Assembly: GCA_964370375.1 (NCBI GenBank)
Contig: CAYJIX010000006.1
Location: forward strand, 7,629-71,628
Direction of reading: 5' to 3'
Source: CAYJIX01 sp964370375
GTDB taxonomy: Bacteria; Desulfobacterota; Desulfovibrionia; Desulfovibrionales; Desulfovibrionaceae
Length of the DNA: 64,000 nt
Positions within the stretch are counted from its first letter, which is position 1. The number at the start of each line of letters is the position of its first letter. Below the pieces are notes generated by a model. The model ran no database searches and was not told the DNA's origin. It saw nothing but the letters and a program-made list of their open reading frames with translations. Both the position numbers and the translations under genes were made by a program. Shown here in pieces: positions 9,609-18,535 of this stretch.

Positions 9609-9821
9609 AACATAAATCCACAGATAAGATGTTCAGAAAATATATTTGAAGATGGCGATTGGGCTATCATGGAATGGAAAGATCCCAGAGGTTTTAGAGG
9701 GTGTGGCTTTTTTCATATTCTTGAAGGAAAAATTGTTTTCCAACGTGGATATTGGGACAAGCTTAGTTTTTTTAGATTAAATGGCTTGCCTATGGATAGT
9801 TTGATTGAAAGCAGCTCTTAA
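9609..9821 (+). pseudogene. 3' fragment of a SnoaL-like (NTF2 fold) protein gene
   Basis: Reading this frame gives about 70 open codons with no usable start, containing ENIFEDGDWAIMEWKDPRG, then GCGFFHILEGKIVFQRGYWD and KLSFFRLNGLPMDSL, ending in TAA. This is the C-terminal half of a SnoaL-like/NTF2-fold protein, where GxGFF..., KIVFQRGYWDK and FxRLxGLP are familiar. The N-terminal half is missing: an in-frame stop lies at 9606-9608 and the threonine aldolase gene ends just before. It is best read as a decayed remnant. It sits beside the AT-richer methyltransferase, so this spacer is probably an accessory or eroding patch. Confidence 0.72.
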
Positions 9822-9943
9822 GATGGCATCTGCCATATACTGGCAATAAAGCATAGCAGCTTGGCTAGGAATAAGGCACGAAAACCTCATCTTTAAGGAT
9901 AGAATGATCCTGTCTTTGCTGAAGTTATACAACGGAGTAAAAA

Positions 9944-10630
9944 ATGGATTTTAAAGATAACGGGCTCGCAGCTTGGGAACAAAATGCGGTGTTTTGGGAT
10001 GAGCACATGGGAGATGAGTCAAACTTTTTTCATTGTGATATTGTAAGGCCAAATGTAGAAAAATTGCTCAAGATCAACGAAAATGACCTCGTACTTGATA
10101 TAGCTTGCGGAAATGGAAATTTTTCTCAGCGAATGGCAAAACAAGGTGCAACCGTAGTAGCTTTTGATTATAGTCCTAAAATGATAGAGCTTGCGATCAA
10201 GCGAAGAAGGGATGTCCTAGACAAAGTACGCTTTCGTGTTTGTGACGCAACAACATATAATCAACTCGTTCAATTAAAGCAGGAAAGGCCATTTACAAAA
10301 GCTGTGGCAAACATGGCAATAATGGATATTTCTCAGATAAATCCTTTGTTTAGAGCTGTTTATGAACTGCTTGAACATGATGGAGTTTTTGTGTTTGCCA
10401 CACATCACCCTTGTTTTACCTATGAAAACGAAGATTACTTTACCCCTTGCATAAACAAAGGCGTTGCCCTTTTTGGGCAGCCTGTACGACAAAATTACTA
10501 TCATCGCTCAATGGCTGATATTTTTAATGGGGCATTTGTTAGCGGATTTGTTCTGGACGGATTTTACGAAACACCCTTTCATGGGGAAAAAATCCCTATT
10601 GTTATGACTGTAAGGTTTCGGAAAAAATAA
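9944..10630 (+). CDS. Class I SAM-dependent methyltransferase
   Basis: A 228-residue cytoplasmic methyltransferase with the SAM motif I LDIACGNGNFSQRMAKQGA (near residue 47), the acidic motif II VVAFDYSPKMIELA, and motif IV around KAVANMAIMDISQINPLF. The C-terminal half (GVFVFATHHPCFTYENEDYF, HRSMADIFN) resembles ubiquinone/menaquinone-type or small-molecule methyltransferases. The substrate cannot be told from the sequence. Codon use looks more AT-rich than the neighbours, and the gene follows a broken SnoaL-like fragment, so acquisition by transfer is possible. The ribosome site is CGGAG about 11 bases before the ATG. Confidence 0.85.
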   Translation: MDFKDNGLAAWEQNAVFWDEHMGDESNFFHCDIVRPNVEKLLKINENDLVLDIACGNGNFSQRMAKQGATVVAFDYSPKMIELAIKRRRDVLDKVRFRVCDATTYNQLVQLKQERPFTKAVANMAIMDISQINPLFRAVYELLEHDGVFVFATHHPCFTYENEDYFTPCINKGVALFGQPVRQNYYHRSMADIFNGAFVSGFVLDGFYETPFHGEKIPIVMTVRFRKK

Positions 10631-10725
10631 TTTTTTATGTATAAAAAGCGCCTTCGCCTGTAGCTAACAGCTTCTACACTATACCACAGGTTGCTGTAGT
10701 GTTTTTGTCCTTGAGCCTGTGATTT

Positions 10726-11955
10726 TTACAAACTTTTGGCGTGTGCTGTATCTTTACGCGGTAAAAGCAGCACCACAACGCCTTTTGTATTGATATGGCT
10801 GGCTGTATGTTTGGCTTCTTCACCACTGCCAAAGAACAGGTCAACTTTATGTTGTTTGATGGCTCCACCTGAATCTTGAGGCAAAATCAAGGCGTGGAAG
10901 GGGCGGCGAGGAAAGCCGTTGTCATCAGGTAAAGGAACGCTCATAAACGTGAGCAGACCATTGGCTAACACAGTTTGATCGACCGCTGCGCTCACCCTTG
11001 GTGTGATAACACGTCCCATACTGCCAAATGAGCCCACATGGCCTTTGGCCCCTAAGCGGAAAAAAATATAACTTTGGTTGTATGCTAAAACGGAGCGTTG
11101 CCTTTTTGGATTGGCTTTAAGCCATTTGCGAATGGCTGTCATGCTGACACCGTGCTTTGGCAAATACCCACGCTCTGCCATATAGCGCCCGATGGAGCGG
11201 TATTTATACCCGTTTTGCCCTGCGTATAAAATGGCCCTTTCGCTGCCGTCTTCAAAAACAAGCCTGCCGGAGCCTTGAACTTGTAGCACAAAGCCATCCA
11301 TGGGATCCTCAATCCATGCAAGCTCAAGGCCTTTGCCCCTTAGCGTGTGCAGGGCATCGATCTGATGGCGCGTGCGTGTGCGTAAATACTTGGACTTTGG
11401 CAAAGCGTATAGTGGATGAGTAAAGCGTGCTGTTTTTTTGTACGAAGCCAAAATAGTGGGTTCGTAATATCCTGTAAAGGTAAAGTCCGGCCCCACACGA
11501 TACCAACTAAAGGCTGAAACCAATTTCTCCGGATTTGCGTCAAGTTCCGGAAGGAGCTCAAGCAGGGTTGTAAGGGCTTTTGTCATTTCGCCATAGGATA
11601 TGCTTTTGCCATGCACCTTTACGGCTGTTTCTGTGGGCGGTTTGGAACTTGTATGATTCAGACTTTGAGTAACGGCAAAGGTCATGTCCTTCCATGATCC
11701 AAGGCCTTGCCGCTCTGCCGACAAGGCTGCTACCAAGGTGCTGACAGTGGCGTCGTCTAATGGTTGTAGCATGGGCCGCTCTAAGCTTTTGAGCAGGTGC
11801 AAGGGCGGTTCTTTTGGTGCAGGTTTTGTGATTTGTTCAGGGGCTAGGACTTCTGGGGCTTTAGCTGCACAGCCATGCAGTATGAAAAGAAGCGCGAAAA
11901 GGGCGATGCTTGCAAACCATCGGCGATGTTTTGTCAAAGAAGGTTTGTCGGCCAT
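10726..11955 (-). CDS. mltA: Membrane-bound lytic murein transglycosylase A, lipoprotein
   Basis: A 409-residue outer-membrane lipoprotein that cleaves glycan strands of peptidoglycan to 1,6-anhydro products. With the ATG at 11955 it has a basic start (SLTKHRRW), a hydrophobic core and the lipobox LHGC (Cys near residue 28). The MltA domain follows: FTFTGYYEPTILASYK, then VLQVQGSGRLVFEDG, and the 3D domain with catalytic Asp in ILPQDSGGAIKQHKVDLFFG. An upstream in-frame extension overlaps the neighbouring gene and would spoil the signal peptide. It lies 38 bp after the MogA-like gene on the same strand. No clear ribosome site is visible. Confidence 0.93.
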   Translation of the reverse strand: MADKPSLTKHRRWFASIALFALLFILHGCAAKAPEVLAPEQITKPAPKEPPLHLLKSLERPMLQPLDDATVSTLVAALSAERQGLGSWKDMTFAVTQSLNHTSSKPPTETAVKVHGKSISYGEMTKALTTLLELLPELDANPEKLVSAFSWYRVGPDFTFTGYYEPTILASYKKTARFTHPLYALPKSKYLRTRTRHQIDALHTLRGKGLELAWIEDPMDGFVLQVQGSGRLVFEDGSERAILYAGQNGYKYRSIGRYMAERGYLPKHGVSMTAIRKWLKANPKRQRSVLAYNQSYIFFRLGAKGHVGSFGSMGRVITPRVSAAVDQTVLANGLLTFMSVPLPDDNGFPRRPFHALILPQDSGGAIKQHKVDLFFGSGEEAKHTASHINTKGVVVLLLPRKDTAHAKSL

Positions 11956-11993
11956 GGTAGTTTTTTGAAAAAATGTATGAAAAAGCATGGTTG

Positions 11994-12830
11994 TTATATG
12001 GATGTTGAGGTGGTACAAGGTTGTCCGCAGTCGCTTGCATCGCCATGGAGTTTTTCCAAGGCATGAGCCAAGCACGGGAACACTGCCTCCAGATTTTCAG
12101 CCACAGCCTTGCGGCTTCCGGGCAGTGCTAAAATGAGCGATTGCCCCAAGGTTCCGGCAACAGCCCTTGAAAGGGCTGCCCGTGGGGTTACGGTAAGGCT
12201 TTTGAGCATCATGGCCTGTTCCATGCCCACAAGGTGTTTTTCAAACAAAGGCAAGAGTGTTTCAGGTGTGATATCGCGTGGCGCAAGCCCTGTTCCGCCG
12301 CTTGTCAGGATAAGGTCATAACCTTGAGTTAGGGCCAAATCTGTGATCAAGGCTTGCAGGGTATGGGGAGCATCCGGAATAAGAAACCCTTGGGAATGGG
12401 ATATTTGCAGGGCTGTGCGGATATGTTCTGCCATAAAGGGGCCGCTTTCGTCTGTGCGTTGCCCTTGGCTGGCTTTGTCTGAAAGGGTGACCCAGGCAAA
12501 CGACCAGCGTGAAGGAGCAATAGCACAAGAAATGGTGCCGCCAGCATGGGCTTTTAATGCTTGTAGCAGTGGACAGGCCACAGCATATGGATATTCAAGC
12601 ATAGGCAACCTTACTGTGCCCACAACTTTAAAACAAGGCTGTGCGTTTACAGTCAAAAGCCAGCCTGCACGGAGCATAGGCCAAGGTTCAAGCGGATGTG
12701 CTTTAGTGTCTATGTGATGCGTTGACCAGCCCTGTATGGGGTGGGGCGTTAAGGCCATTACGCCCCCTTGGGGGCAGGGCCTTGAGTGTATCAGCATATC
12801 GTACAGATCCTTTTTGGGGCTGAAAAGCAC
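11994..12830 (-). CDS. MogA/MoaB-like molybdopterin-binding protein with an N-terminal extension
   Basis: A 278-residue protein whose C-terminal part (about 115-270) is a MogA/MoaB domain, the family that adenylylates molybdopterin in molybdenum or tungsten cofactor synthesis. Key motifs are FAWVTLSDKASQGQRTDESGP, the hallmark DLILTSGGTGLAPRDITPE, and LALPGSRKAVAENLEAVFP. The first 110 residues (including WPMLRAGWLLTVNAQPCFK and GTVRLPMLEYPYAVACPLLQ) are not part of the standard short MogA and are not recognised. The start is uncertain: Met codons at 12830, 12797 and 12758 all fit. It precedes mltA in the same direction and is divergent from queF. Confidence 0.82.
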   Translation of the reverse strand: MLFSPKKDLYDMLIHSRPCPQGGVMALTPHPIQGWSTHHIDTKAHPLEPWPMLRAGWLLTVNAQPCFKVVGTVRLPMLEYPYAVACPLLQALKAHAGGTISCAIAPSRWSFAWVTLSDKASQGQRTDESGPFMAEHIRTALQISHSQGFLIPDAPHTLQALITDLALTQGYDLILTSGGTGLAPRDITPETLLPLFEKHLVGMEQAMMLKSLTVTPRAALSRAVAGTLGQSLILALPGSRKAVAENLEAVFPCLAHALEKLHGDASDCGQPCTTSTSI

Positions 12831-12902
12831 TATAATAGGACATTGTGTCCGTACAAAAGATAGCGTAATGTATTTTGAACGCTGTCACAAGGAGTATTCT
12901 TC

Positions 12903-13415
12903 ATGACCATGGTAAGCCACGGTGGCGACTCTACCAACAATCTTACAGTGCTTGGCACAGGCCGCATACCCGAGCCCAAAGGTGGGCCCGGCGTCCATTT
13001 ACTGGAAGTTTTTGACAACAAATTCCCACAACGTCCCTATATCATTTCCTTTGCCTATCCGGAATACACGTCCTTGTGCCCTGTTACAGGCCAGCCGGAT
13101 TTTGGTACCATTGTGATGGAATACATACCACATCTGCGCTGTGTGGAGTCTAAAAGCTTTAAATTGTATATGTTTGCCTACCGCAATCATCAAGCTTTTA
13201 TGGAAACGCTCACCAATACGGTGCTTGATCACATGGTGGAAGCTCTTGAACCGCGTTGGTGCCGCATAAAGGGATTATTCGCGCCGCGCGGAGCCACTCA
13301 TATACATGTATTTGCTGAGTATTTTCAAGAAGTTGAAGATAAGGCCATGCACAAGTCTGTACAACGCATGGTGCGCGAATGGAAACGCGAACCGCATCCG
13401 CATCATTGGGAGTGA
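12903..13415 (+). CDS. queF: NADPH-dependent 7-cyano-7-deazaguanine (preQ0) reductase
   Basis: A 170-residue tunnelling-fold enzyme that reduces preQ0 to preQ1, the last free-base step of queuosine synthesis. The signature YTSLCPVTGQPDFGTIVMEY holds the catalytic Cys and Asp, and CVESKSFKLYMFAYRNH holds the family ESKSLK-type substrate motif. Its length and single domain fit the short unimodular class. AAGGAG precedes the ATG. It is followed after 2 bases by coaX. The pathway's earlier genes queC and queE are in this window at 26.8-28.2 kb rather than beside it. Confidence 0.96.
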   Translation: MTMVSHGGDSTNNLTVLGTGRIPEPKGGPGVHLLEVFDNKFPQRPYIISFAYPEYTSLCPVTGQPDFGTIVMEYIPHLRCVESKSFKLYMFAYRNHQAFMETLTNTVLDHMVEALEPRWCRIKGLFAPRGATHIHVFAEYFQEVEDKAMHKSVQRMVREWKREPHPHHWE

Positions 13416-13417
13416 TC

Positions 13418-14224
13418 ATGTCTGATAGGCGATGCTTACTCATAGACGTGGGCAATACCTCATGCAAAATAGGCATTGGCACGACGAAGAATGTGCTACA
13501 TAGCTATGCTTTGGCCACAGACACGCGGCAAAGCGGCGATACTTTGGGCTTGCACCTTACACAATTATTGGCCCTTGACGGGATACATGCTGTGGATGAC
13601 TGTGTAGTCAGCTCTGTGGTGCCGGACATGGATCCGCTTTTAATTCATGCGTGTGAACGTTTTTTACACATAACACCACGGTTTGCCAATCAAACCTTGG
13701 CGGTGCCACTTAGCAACGAGTATGAACGCCCTCATGAAGTAGGAGCTGACCGTTTGGTGGCAGCCTATGCTGCTCGTAAACTTTTGCCAGATTCTTATGT
13801 TGTGATTTCTGTAGATTTTGGCACAGCCACTACCTTTGACGTGGTGCGAGAAAAAGCCTATCTTGGGGGGCTGATTTGTCCTGGAGTCATGTCGTCGTTG
13901 GGAGCGTTGGCTTCGCGTACAGCAAGGCTGCCTAGGATGGCACTTACAGCCGATGATGGGACGCCAACCATAGGAAAAAACACCATGACAAGCCTTAACC
14001 ATGGGTTTTTATTTGGTTTTGCGTCCATGACAGAAGGGGTTTGCAAAAGGCTTTCCCATGAACTGTGCCCTGAGCAAAAAAACGGAGAGCGTGCCTCGTT
14101 TGCTGTGGTGGCCACGGGGGGATACGCGCGTCAACTGGCTACAGTGACAAAATGTTTTGACGTGGTTCGAGAGGACCTTATTTTAGAAGGCCTGCGTTTG
14201 TTGTGGCTAAACCCATGTGTTTAA
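13418..14224 (+). CDS. coaX: Type III pantothenate kinase
   Basis: A 268-residue kinase of the acetate kinase/Hsp70 fold that phosphorylates pantothenate, the first step of coenzyme A synthesis. Motifs: LLIDVGNTSCKIGIG (phosphate 1), HEVGADRLVAAYAARK, and SVDFGTATTFDVV (catalytic region), then GGLICPGVMSSLGALASRTARLP. The start at 13418 sits 2 bases after the queF stop, so the two are probably co-transcribed. This class is insensitive to CoA feedback and usually needs a monovalent cation (family knowledge). Confidence 0.95.
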   Translation: MSDRRCLLIDVGNTSCKIGIGTTKNVLHSYALATDTRQSGDTLGLHLTQLLALDGIHAVDDCVVSSVVPDMDPLLIHACERFLHITPRFANQTLAVPLSNEYERPHEVGADRLVAAYAARKLLPDSYVVISVDFGTATTFDVVREKAYLGGLICPGVMSSLGALASRTARLPRMALTADDGTPTIGKNTMTSLNHGFLFGFASMTEGVCKRLSHELCPEQKNGERASFAVVATGGYARQLATVTKCFDVVREDLILEGLRLLWLNPCV

Positions 14225-14272
14225 TAGCTTGTAGAGATCAGAAAATATATTTTTTACATAAGCGAAACAGCC

Positions 14273-14833
14273 ATGCCCTTTGTTGAGCTTTGCCTCCTTG
14301 CAGTGGCTTTGTCCATGGATGCCTTTGCCGTGGCGGTTTGCGCCGGCGTTATGGGCAAGGTCAAGATTGCCCACTATGCTAGGCTTTGTATAGCCTTTGG
14401 ATTGTTTCAGGCAGGCATGCCTATAGTGGGCTGGGCCATTGGTTATACAGTGTTGCCTTTTGTTGAAGCGTGGGATCATTGGGTGGCCTTTGCTTTTTTG
14501 GCTTGGGTTGGATGTAGTATGATATATTCATGTGTTACGGGTGAAACACAGACAGAATGCCATTTTACTACAGGCAGACAGCTGATCGTGCTTTCTGTAG
14601 CGACAAGCCTTGATGCCATGGCTGTTGGGCTTTCGCTAGCTACGCTTTCTGTCAACATAGGCTTAGCGGCTTTGACCATTGGGCTTGTTTGTACAATATT
14701 TTCTGCCTTTGGCGTTGTGCTTGGGCGTATTTTGGCTGGAGCCGTAGCAATAGGACGTTGGGCTACACTTTTGGGTGGGGTTGTGCTTATTGGTATTGGC
14801 GTACATATTTTATTTGAGCATGGAGTTTTTTAG
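14273..14833 (+). CDS. mntP: Manganese efflux pump MntP
   Basis: A 186-residue inner-membrane exporter of Mn2+ (YebN/MntP family). Six membrane segments are visible; helix 1 carries the conserved Asp in LAVALSMDAFAVAVCAG, repeated in the second half as TSLDAMAVGLSLA, the internal duplication typical of the family. It follows coaX by about 50 bp on the same strand, and its stop lies 4 bases before the CoA-transferase start, so it may belong to the same transcript. No yybP-ykoY-like leader was recognised upstream. Confidence 0.93.
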   Translation: MPFVELCLLAVALSMDAFAVAVCAGVMGKVKIAHYARLCIAFGLFQAGMPIVGWAIGYTVLPFVEAWDHWVAFAFLAWVGCSMIYSCVTGETQTECHFTTGRQLIVLSVATSLDAMAVGLSLATLSVNIGLAALTIGLVCTIFSAFGVVLGRILAGAVAIGRWATLLGGVVLIGIGVHILFEHGVF

Positions 14834-14837
14834 AGAT

Positions 14838-16040
14838 ATGAGTATGATAAGTGATCATGGGCCATTGCGAGGTATTACAGTATTAGATCTTACACGAGTC
14901 CTTGCCGGGCCTTTTTGCACCATGATGCTGGCAGATATGGGTGCAACAATTATCAAAATTGAACAACCTGGCGTAGGTGATGATGCTAGGGCTTTTGCCC
15001 CCATGTATAAAGGGGAAAGTGCCTATTATATGCAGATGAACCGCAATAAGCTAGGCGTGACTTTGAATATGAAAACAGATGCGGGCAAGGCCATGTTTTT
15101 GCAAATGGTCCAAAAAGCAGATGTTGTGCTTGAAAACTTTCGCCCGGGAACAATGGAGCGTCTTGGCCTTGGTTATGATGACTTACAAAAGGTCAATCCA
15201 CGCATCCTCTATGGATGTGTTTCAGGTTTTGGGCATAGCGGCCCTTATCGTGCACGTCCAGGCTATGACATTTTGGCCCAAGCCATGGGCGGTCTTATGA
15301 GTATTACAGGGTGGCCAGATGGTCAGCCCACTCGTTCAGGTGTTGCCATGGGTGATGTTTTAGCAGGGCTTTCAATTACCATTGGGCTTTTAGCAGCCTT
15401 GCGCCATCGTGATGCCACGGGCGAAGGGCAAAAAATCGACGTTGCGTTGCTTGATTCTGTGGTCGCCTGCCTTGAAGCTCAAACGCAAATCTATTTTACC
15501 CAAGGGGAAAATCCTAAGCTCATGGGCAATCGCTATGCTGCTGCCTATCCTTATGATTCATTTGCAACCAAGGATGGCAGTGTTGTTATAGGTATTGGCA
15601 ATGATAAATTGTTTGGCGCGCTTTGCCGCAGTATGCAAGCGCCTGAACTTGCAGAAGATGTACGCTTTAGCGTGAACGAGGCGCGTACTGTACATTATGT
15701 ACAGCTTCGTCAGATTATAGAAGCTTGGACGGTGCAATTTACAAGTCAAGACTTGGTCAATATGCTTGTAGAGCAAGGCATCCCTGTGGGCCCTATCAAT
15801 AAGGTGTCAGACCTTGCCTGTGATCCCCAATTGCTGGCACGGGAGATGTTTGTAAAGCTTAACCATCCTGTCGTTGGGGAAACCACGTTGACCGGATCGC
15901 ACCTTAAATTTTCCAAAACCCCATCCAATGTGCGGACCCCTGCACCAACCCTTGGTCAAGATAACAAAAGGGTGTATGCACAATTGCTTGGCCTTTCAGA
16001 GGACGAGGTCAACGCATTGCATGAGCAAGGCGTTATTTGA
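14838..16040 (+). CDS. Class III CoA-transferase (CaiB/BaiF family)
   Basis: A 400-residue family III CoA-transferase, moving CoA between carboxylic acids through a covalent aspartyl intermediate. It begins PLRGITVLDLTRVLAGPF, then LADMGATIIKIEQPG and VVLENFRPGTMERLGLGYDD. The catalytic Asp is expected in PGYDILAQAMGGLMSITG. The substrate cannot be set from sequence; oxalate/formyl-CoA-type, succinate-type and mesaconate-type enzymes look alike here. The ATG at 14838 is preferred, though an ATG at 14820 overlapping mntP is possible. Confidence 0.9.
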   Translation: MSMISDHGPLRGITVLDLTRVLAGPFCTMMLADMGATIIKIEQPGVGDDARAFAPMYKGESAYYMQMNRNKLGVTLNMKTDAGKAMFLQMVQKADVVLENFRPGTMERLGLGYDDLQKVNPRILYGCVSGFGHSGPYRARPGYDILAQAMGGLMSITGWPDGQPTRSGVAMGDVLAGLSITIGLLAALRHRDATGEGQKIDVALLDSVVACLEAQTQIYFTQGENPKLMGNRYAAAYPYDSFATKDGSVVIGIGNDKLFGALCRSMQAPELAEDVRFSVNEARTVHYVQLRQIIEAWTVQFTSQDLVNMLVEQGIPVGPINKVSDLACDPQLLAREMFVKLNHPVVGETTLTGSHLKFSKTPSNVRTPAPTLGQDNKRVYAQLLGLSEDEVNALHEQGVI

Positions 16041-16138
16041 TGAGGCCATTTTATATATTGGTACAATTTTGCTGGAGCTATGGTTTAGTTGTAAAAAAAG
16101 CCCTAGCGTAACATCTAACCTGTTTGATTGGAGCAATC

Positions 16139-17227
16139 ATGACGTCCCATACCGTTTGTTTATTACCCGGTGATGGCATTGGCCCTGAAATCATTGCCGA
16201 AGCCGTAAAAGTTTTTCATGCTATCGAAAAAGTATCTGAACATAGGTTCACTTTAGTGACTGGTGCCATTGGCGGAACCGCCATTGATGCGCATGGTACG
16301 CCCTTGCCGGAAGATGTCATTGCGCTTTGCCGTGGAGCAGATGCTGTATTGCTTGGTGCTGTGGGCGGTGCCAAATGGGATAATTTGCCCCAGGAACAGC
16401 GGCCGGAACGAGGGCTCCTTGGTATACGTAAGGCCCTTGGGCTTTTTGCCAATCTTCGCCCTGCCATGTTGTTTCCGCAACTGTCCGGTGCGTGCTTGTT
16501 GCGTGCTGATATTGCGGCTAAGGGACTCGATATTATGGTAGTTCGCGAACTGACAGGCGGTATTTATTTTGGTCAGCCGGCAGGTGAAGAAATGCGTGAC
16601 GGCAAACGCACTGCCTTTAACACCATGGTATATGACGAAACAGAAATCCGTCGTATTGCCCATGTGGCCATGCGCACGGCAAGAACACGCCGCAAAAAAG
16701 TGTGCTCTGTGGATAAATCCAACGTCTTGCATGTGTCACGGCTATGGCGTGAGATTGTTATTGAAGTAGCAGCCGAATATCCGGACGTGGAATTAAACCA
16801 TATGTATGTTGATAATGCAGCCATGCAATTGGTGCGCGATCCTTCACAGTTTGACGTGCTCCTTACGGGCAATATGTTTGGCGATATTTTGTCAGACGAA
16901 GCGTCTGTTTTGACAGGTTCCATTGGCTTATTGCCCTCAGCGTCACTTGGCGAAGGCAATCCCGGACTTTTTGAACCTATCCACGGCTCTGCTCCTGATA
17001 TTGCCGGAAAAGGTTTAGCCAATCCTTTGGCCACTATTTTGTCTGTTGCCATGCTGTTGCGTTTAGGCTTGGGCCTTGGAGCTGAAGCTGACCTTGTGGA
17101 AAAAGCCGTGTCTAAAACCTTAGAAACATACCGCACCCCTGATATTATGGAAGAGGGTAAAGAGGCTGTGTCAACAGCTCGCATGGGCGATGCCGTTGTG
17201 GAAGCCTTTTTTGCTCTTACAAAGTAG
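16139..17227 (+). CDS. leuB: 3-Isopropylmalate dehydrogenase
   Basis: A 362-residue NAD-dependent beta-decarboxylating dehydrogenase, third step of leucine synthesis. Features: VCLLPGDGIGPEIIAEAVKV at the start, substrate Arg residues in ERGLLGIRKALGLFANLRPA, the VVRELTGGIYFGQP loop, the catalytic Lys in KVCSVDKSNVLHVSRLWRE, the metal Asp in NMFGDILSDEASVLTGSIGL, and the NAD loop EPIHGSAPDIAG. GGAG precedes the ATG at 16139. No other leu genes lie in the window, so leuB is uncoupled here or ends an operon split elsewhere. Confidence 0.97.
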   Translation: MTSHTVCLLPGDGIGPEIIAEAVKVFHAIEKVSEHRFTLVTGAIGGTAIDAHGTPLPEDVIALCRGADAVLLGAVGGAKWDNLPQEQRPERGLLGIRKALGLFANLRPAMLFPQLSGACLLRADIAAKGLDIMVVRELTGGIYFGQPAGEEMRDGKRTAFNTMVYDETEIRRIAHVAMRTARTRRKKVCSVDKSNVLHVSRLWREIVIEVAAEYPDVELNHMYVDNAAMQLVRDPSQFDVLLTGNMFGDILSDEASVLTGSIGLLPSASLGEGNPGLFEPIHGSAPDIAGKGLANPLATILSVAMLLRLGLGLGAEADLVEKAVSKTLETYRTPDIMEEGKEAVSTARMGDAVVEAFFALTK

Positions 17228-17278
17228 GATATTTATAGCCTGAAAGCACAGTAAAAAGCTCAGCTTAAAGAGGACCGC

Positions 17279-18082
17279 ATGGACGTTGGAACTAACCCTG
17301 TCATCCTTGCACTTGGTGCCGGCCTTGCCACATGGGGACTTACCGCCCTTGGTTCCGGTGTGGTTTTCATATCTCGTGAACCGTTTAGCCAGCGTACCAT
17401 GGATGCTATGCTTGGCTCAGCAGCAGGGGTTATGTTGGCAGCGGCCTTTTGGTCTTTGCTTCTTCCTGCCCTTGAAGGTTCCGCTCATTTAGGACGCTTG
17501 GCCTTTGTGCCTGTGGCCTTGGGCTTTTTGGTAGGGGCAGGGTGTTTGCGGCTTATCGACATGGTGACGCCACACCTGCATCCTAGGGTGAATATGACCG
17601 ATGGCCCTTCTTCAACCTTATCGCGTACAAGCTTGTTGGTCATTGCCCTAACGCTGCACAATATCCCAGAAGGCCTTGCTGTCGGTGTGAGTATGGGGTC
17701 TGTTGATATGGCATCAGGAACCACCTTTACAGGGGCTGTGACCTTAGCCCTTGCCATTGGTTTGCAAAATATTCCTGAGGGTATGGCAGTGGCAATACCG
17801 CTCCTTCGTGAAGGCCATTCTAGAGGAAAAGCCTTTTTTATCGGACAGCTTTCAGGTTTTGTGGAGCCCTTAGCCGCTATTTTGGGGGCCTTGGCTGTGG
17901 GGATTACGGCAACATTATTGCCTTTTGCTTTGGCCTTTGCAGCAGGAGCCATGATTTTTGTGGTGGTGGAAGAAGTTATTCCGGAATCTCACGCCTCAGG
18001 GCACGGCGATGCCGCTACCATGGGCGTAGTTTTTGGGTTTGTGCTTATGATGTGTCTTGATGTAGTTTTGGCAGGCAGTTGA
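17279..18082 (+). CDS. ZIP-family divalent metal transporter (ZupT-like)
   Basis: A 267-residue inner-membrane importer of zinc or other divalent metals. About eight membrane helices are seen; the metal sites lie in helices 4 and 5 as TLHNIPEGLAVGVSMG and GLQNIPEGMAVAIPLL, the family signature. A short histidine-containing loop (MVTPHLHPRVN) sits between helices 3 and 4. GAGGA precedes the ATG. It is alone and runs into a repeat-rich spacer; the last stop codon lies beside a GGCAGTTGAAAAAG string like the ends of the local repeat family. Confidence 0.92.
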   Translation: MDVGTNPVILALGAGLATWGLTALGSGVVFISREPFSQRTMDAMLGSAAGVMLAAAFWSLLLPALEGSAHLGRLAFVPVALGFLVGAGCLRLIDMVTPHLHPRVNMTDGPSSTLSRTSLLVIALTLHNIPEGLAVGVSMGSVDMASGTTFTGAVTLALAIGLQNIPEGMAVAIPLLREGHSRGKAFFIGQLSGFVEPLAAILGALAVGITATLLPFALAFAAGAMIFVVVEEVIPESHASGHGDAATMGVVFGFVLMMCLDVVLAGS

Positions 18083-18089
18083 AAAAGCA

Positions 18090-18292
18090 CAGCCCGCTGA
18101 AAAACGGCAATCGCTTTGCTCTCTATATCCGTAACACTCGTTTCTCGTGTAATGGCTACCCCACTTTGCGGGACCCTTTCGGGTAGGTACTTCGTCAGGC
18201 TCGTTTTTTGCTACGGTCATTTATGTCTAAATAAACTCCGCTTCGCAAAAAAACTTCGTCATTCTCGTATCTTACCATTTTTAAGCGGGCTG
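18090..18292. repeat. 203-bp element with imperfect terminal inverted repeats
   Basis: The left end AGCCCGCTGAAAAA (18091-18104) matches the complement of the right end TTTTTAAGCGGGCT (18278-18291) at 13 of 14 positions, bounded by C and G. The inside has several small hairpins, for example TACCC...GGGTA near 18155-18187, and no coding frame. The ends resemble the AGCCTGTTGAAAAA ends elsewhere in the window but the interior differs, so it may be a related, larger non-autonomous element. Confidence 0.55.
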
Positions 18293-18344
18293 TAAGTAGG
18301 TTGTTACTTAGTTAGTAGGCTGTTGAAAAAGGGGCAAGTGTGTC

Positions 18345-18407
18345 AAAATACAAATGCAGATTGTTTATGTATATCTGTATACACAGTGCCTCCTGCATTT
18401 GTATTTT
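18345..18407 (+). terminator. Terminator-like hairpin
   Basis: A perfect 14-bp inverted repeat AAAATACAAATGCA (18345-18358) and TGCATTTGTATTTT (18394-18407) with a 35-base loop, followed by more T. It would end transcription coming from the ZIP gene before the amidohydrolase-amidase operon. Confidence 0.6.
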
Positions 18408-18535
18408 TCCTTGTATTTCACCTTTTTTGAGCTGATTGTCGAATCTGTTGTGTAAAAAAAAATTGCCTTGTTGCTCAATAGCCTTGCCCTTGTTGTACAG
18501 CAACCACTTAGAAATAAAGAAAAGGAGCATGTCTT

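Larger units (their letters stand above)
18083..18535. other. Repeat-rich spacer between the ZIP transporter and the amidohydrolase
   Basis: A 453-bp gene-free stretch. It holds a 203-bp element with inverted ends (18090-18292), a solo repeat end AGGCTGTTGAAAAA (18317-18330), and a strong terminator-like hairpin (18345-18407). The last 30 bases carry the ribosome site (AAAAGGAG) of the next gene. No coding signal was recognised on either strand. Confidence 0.7.
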
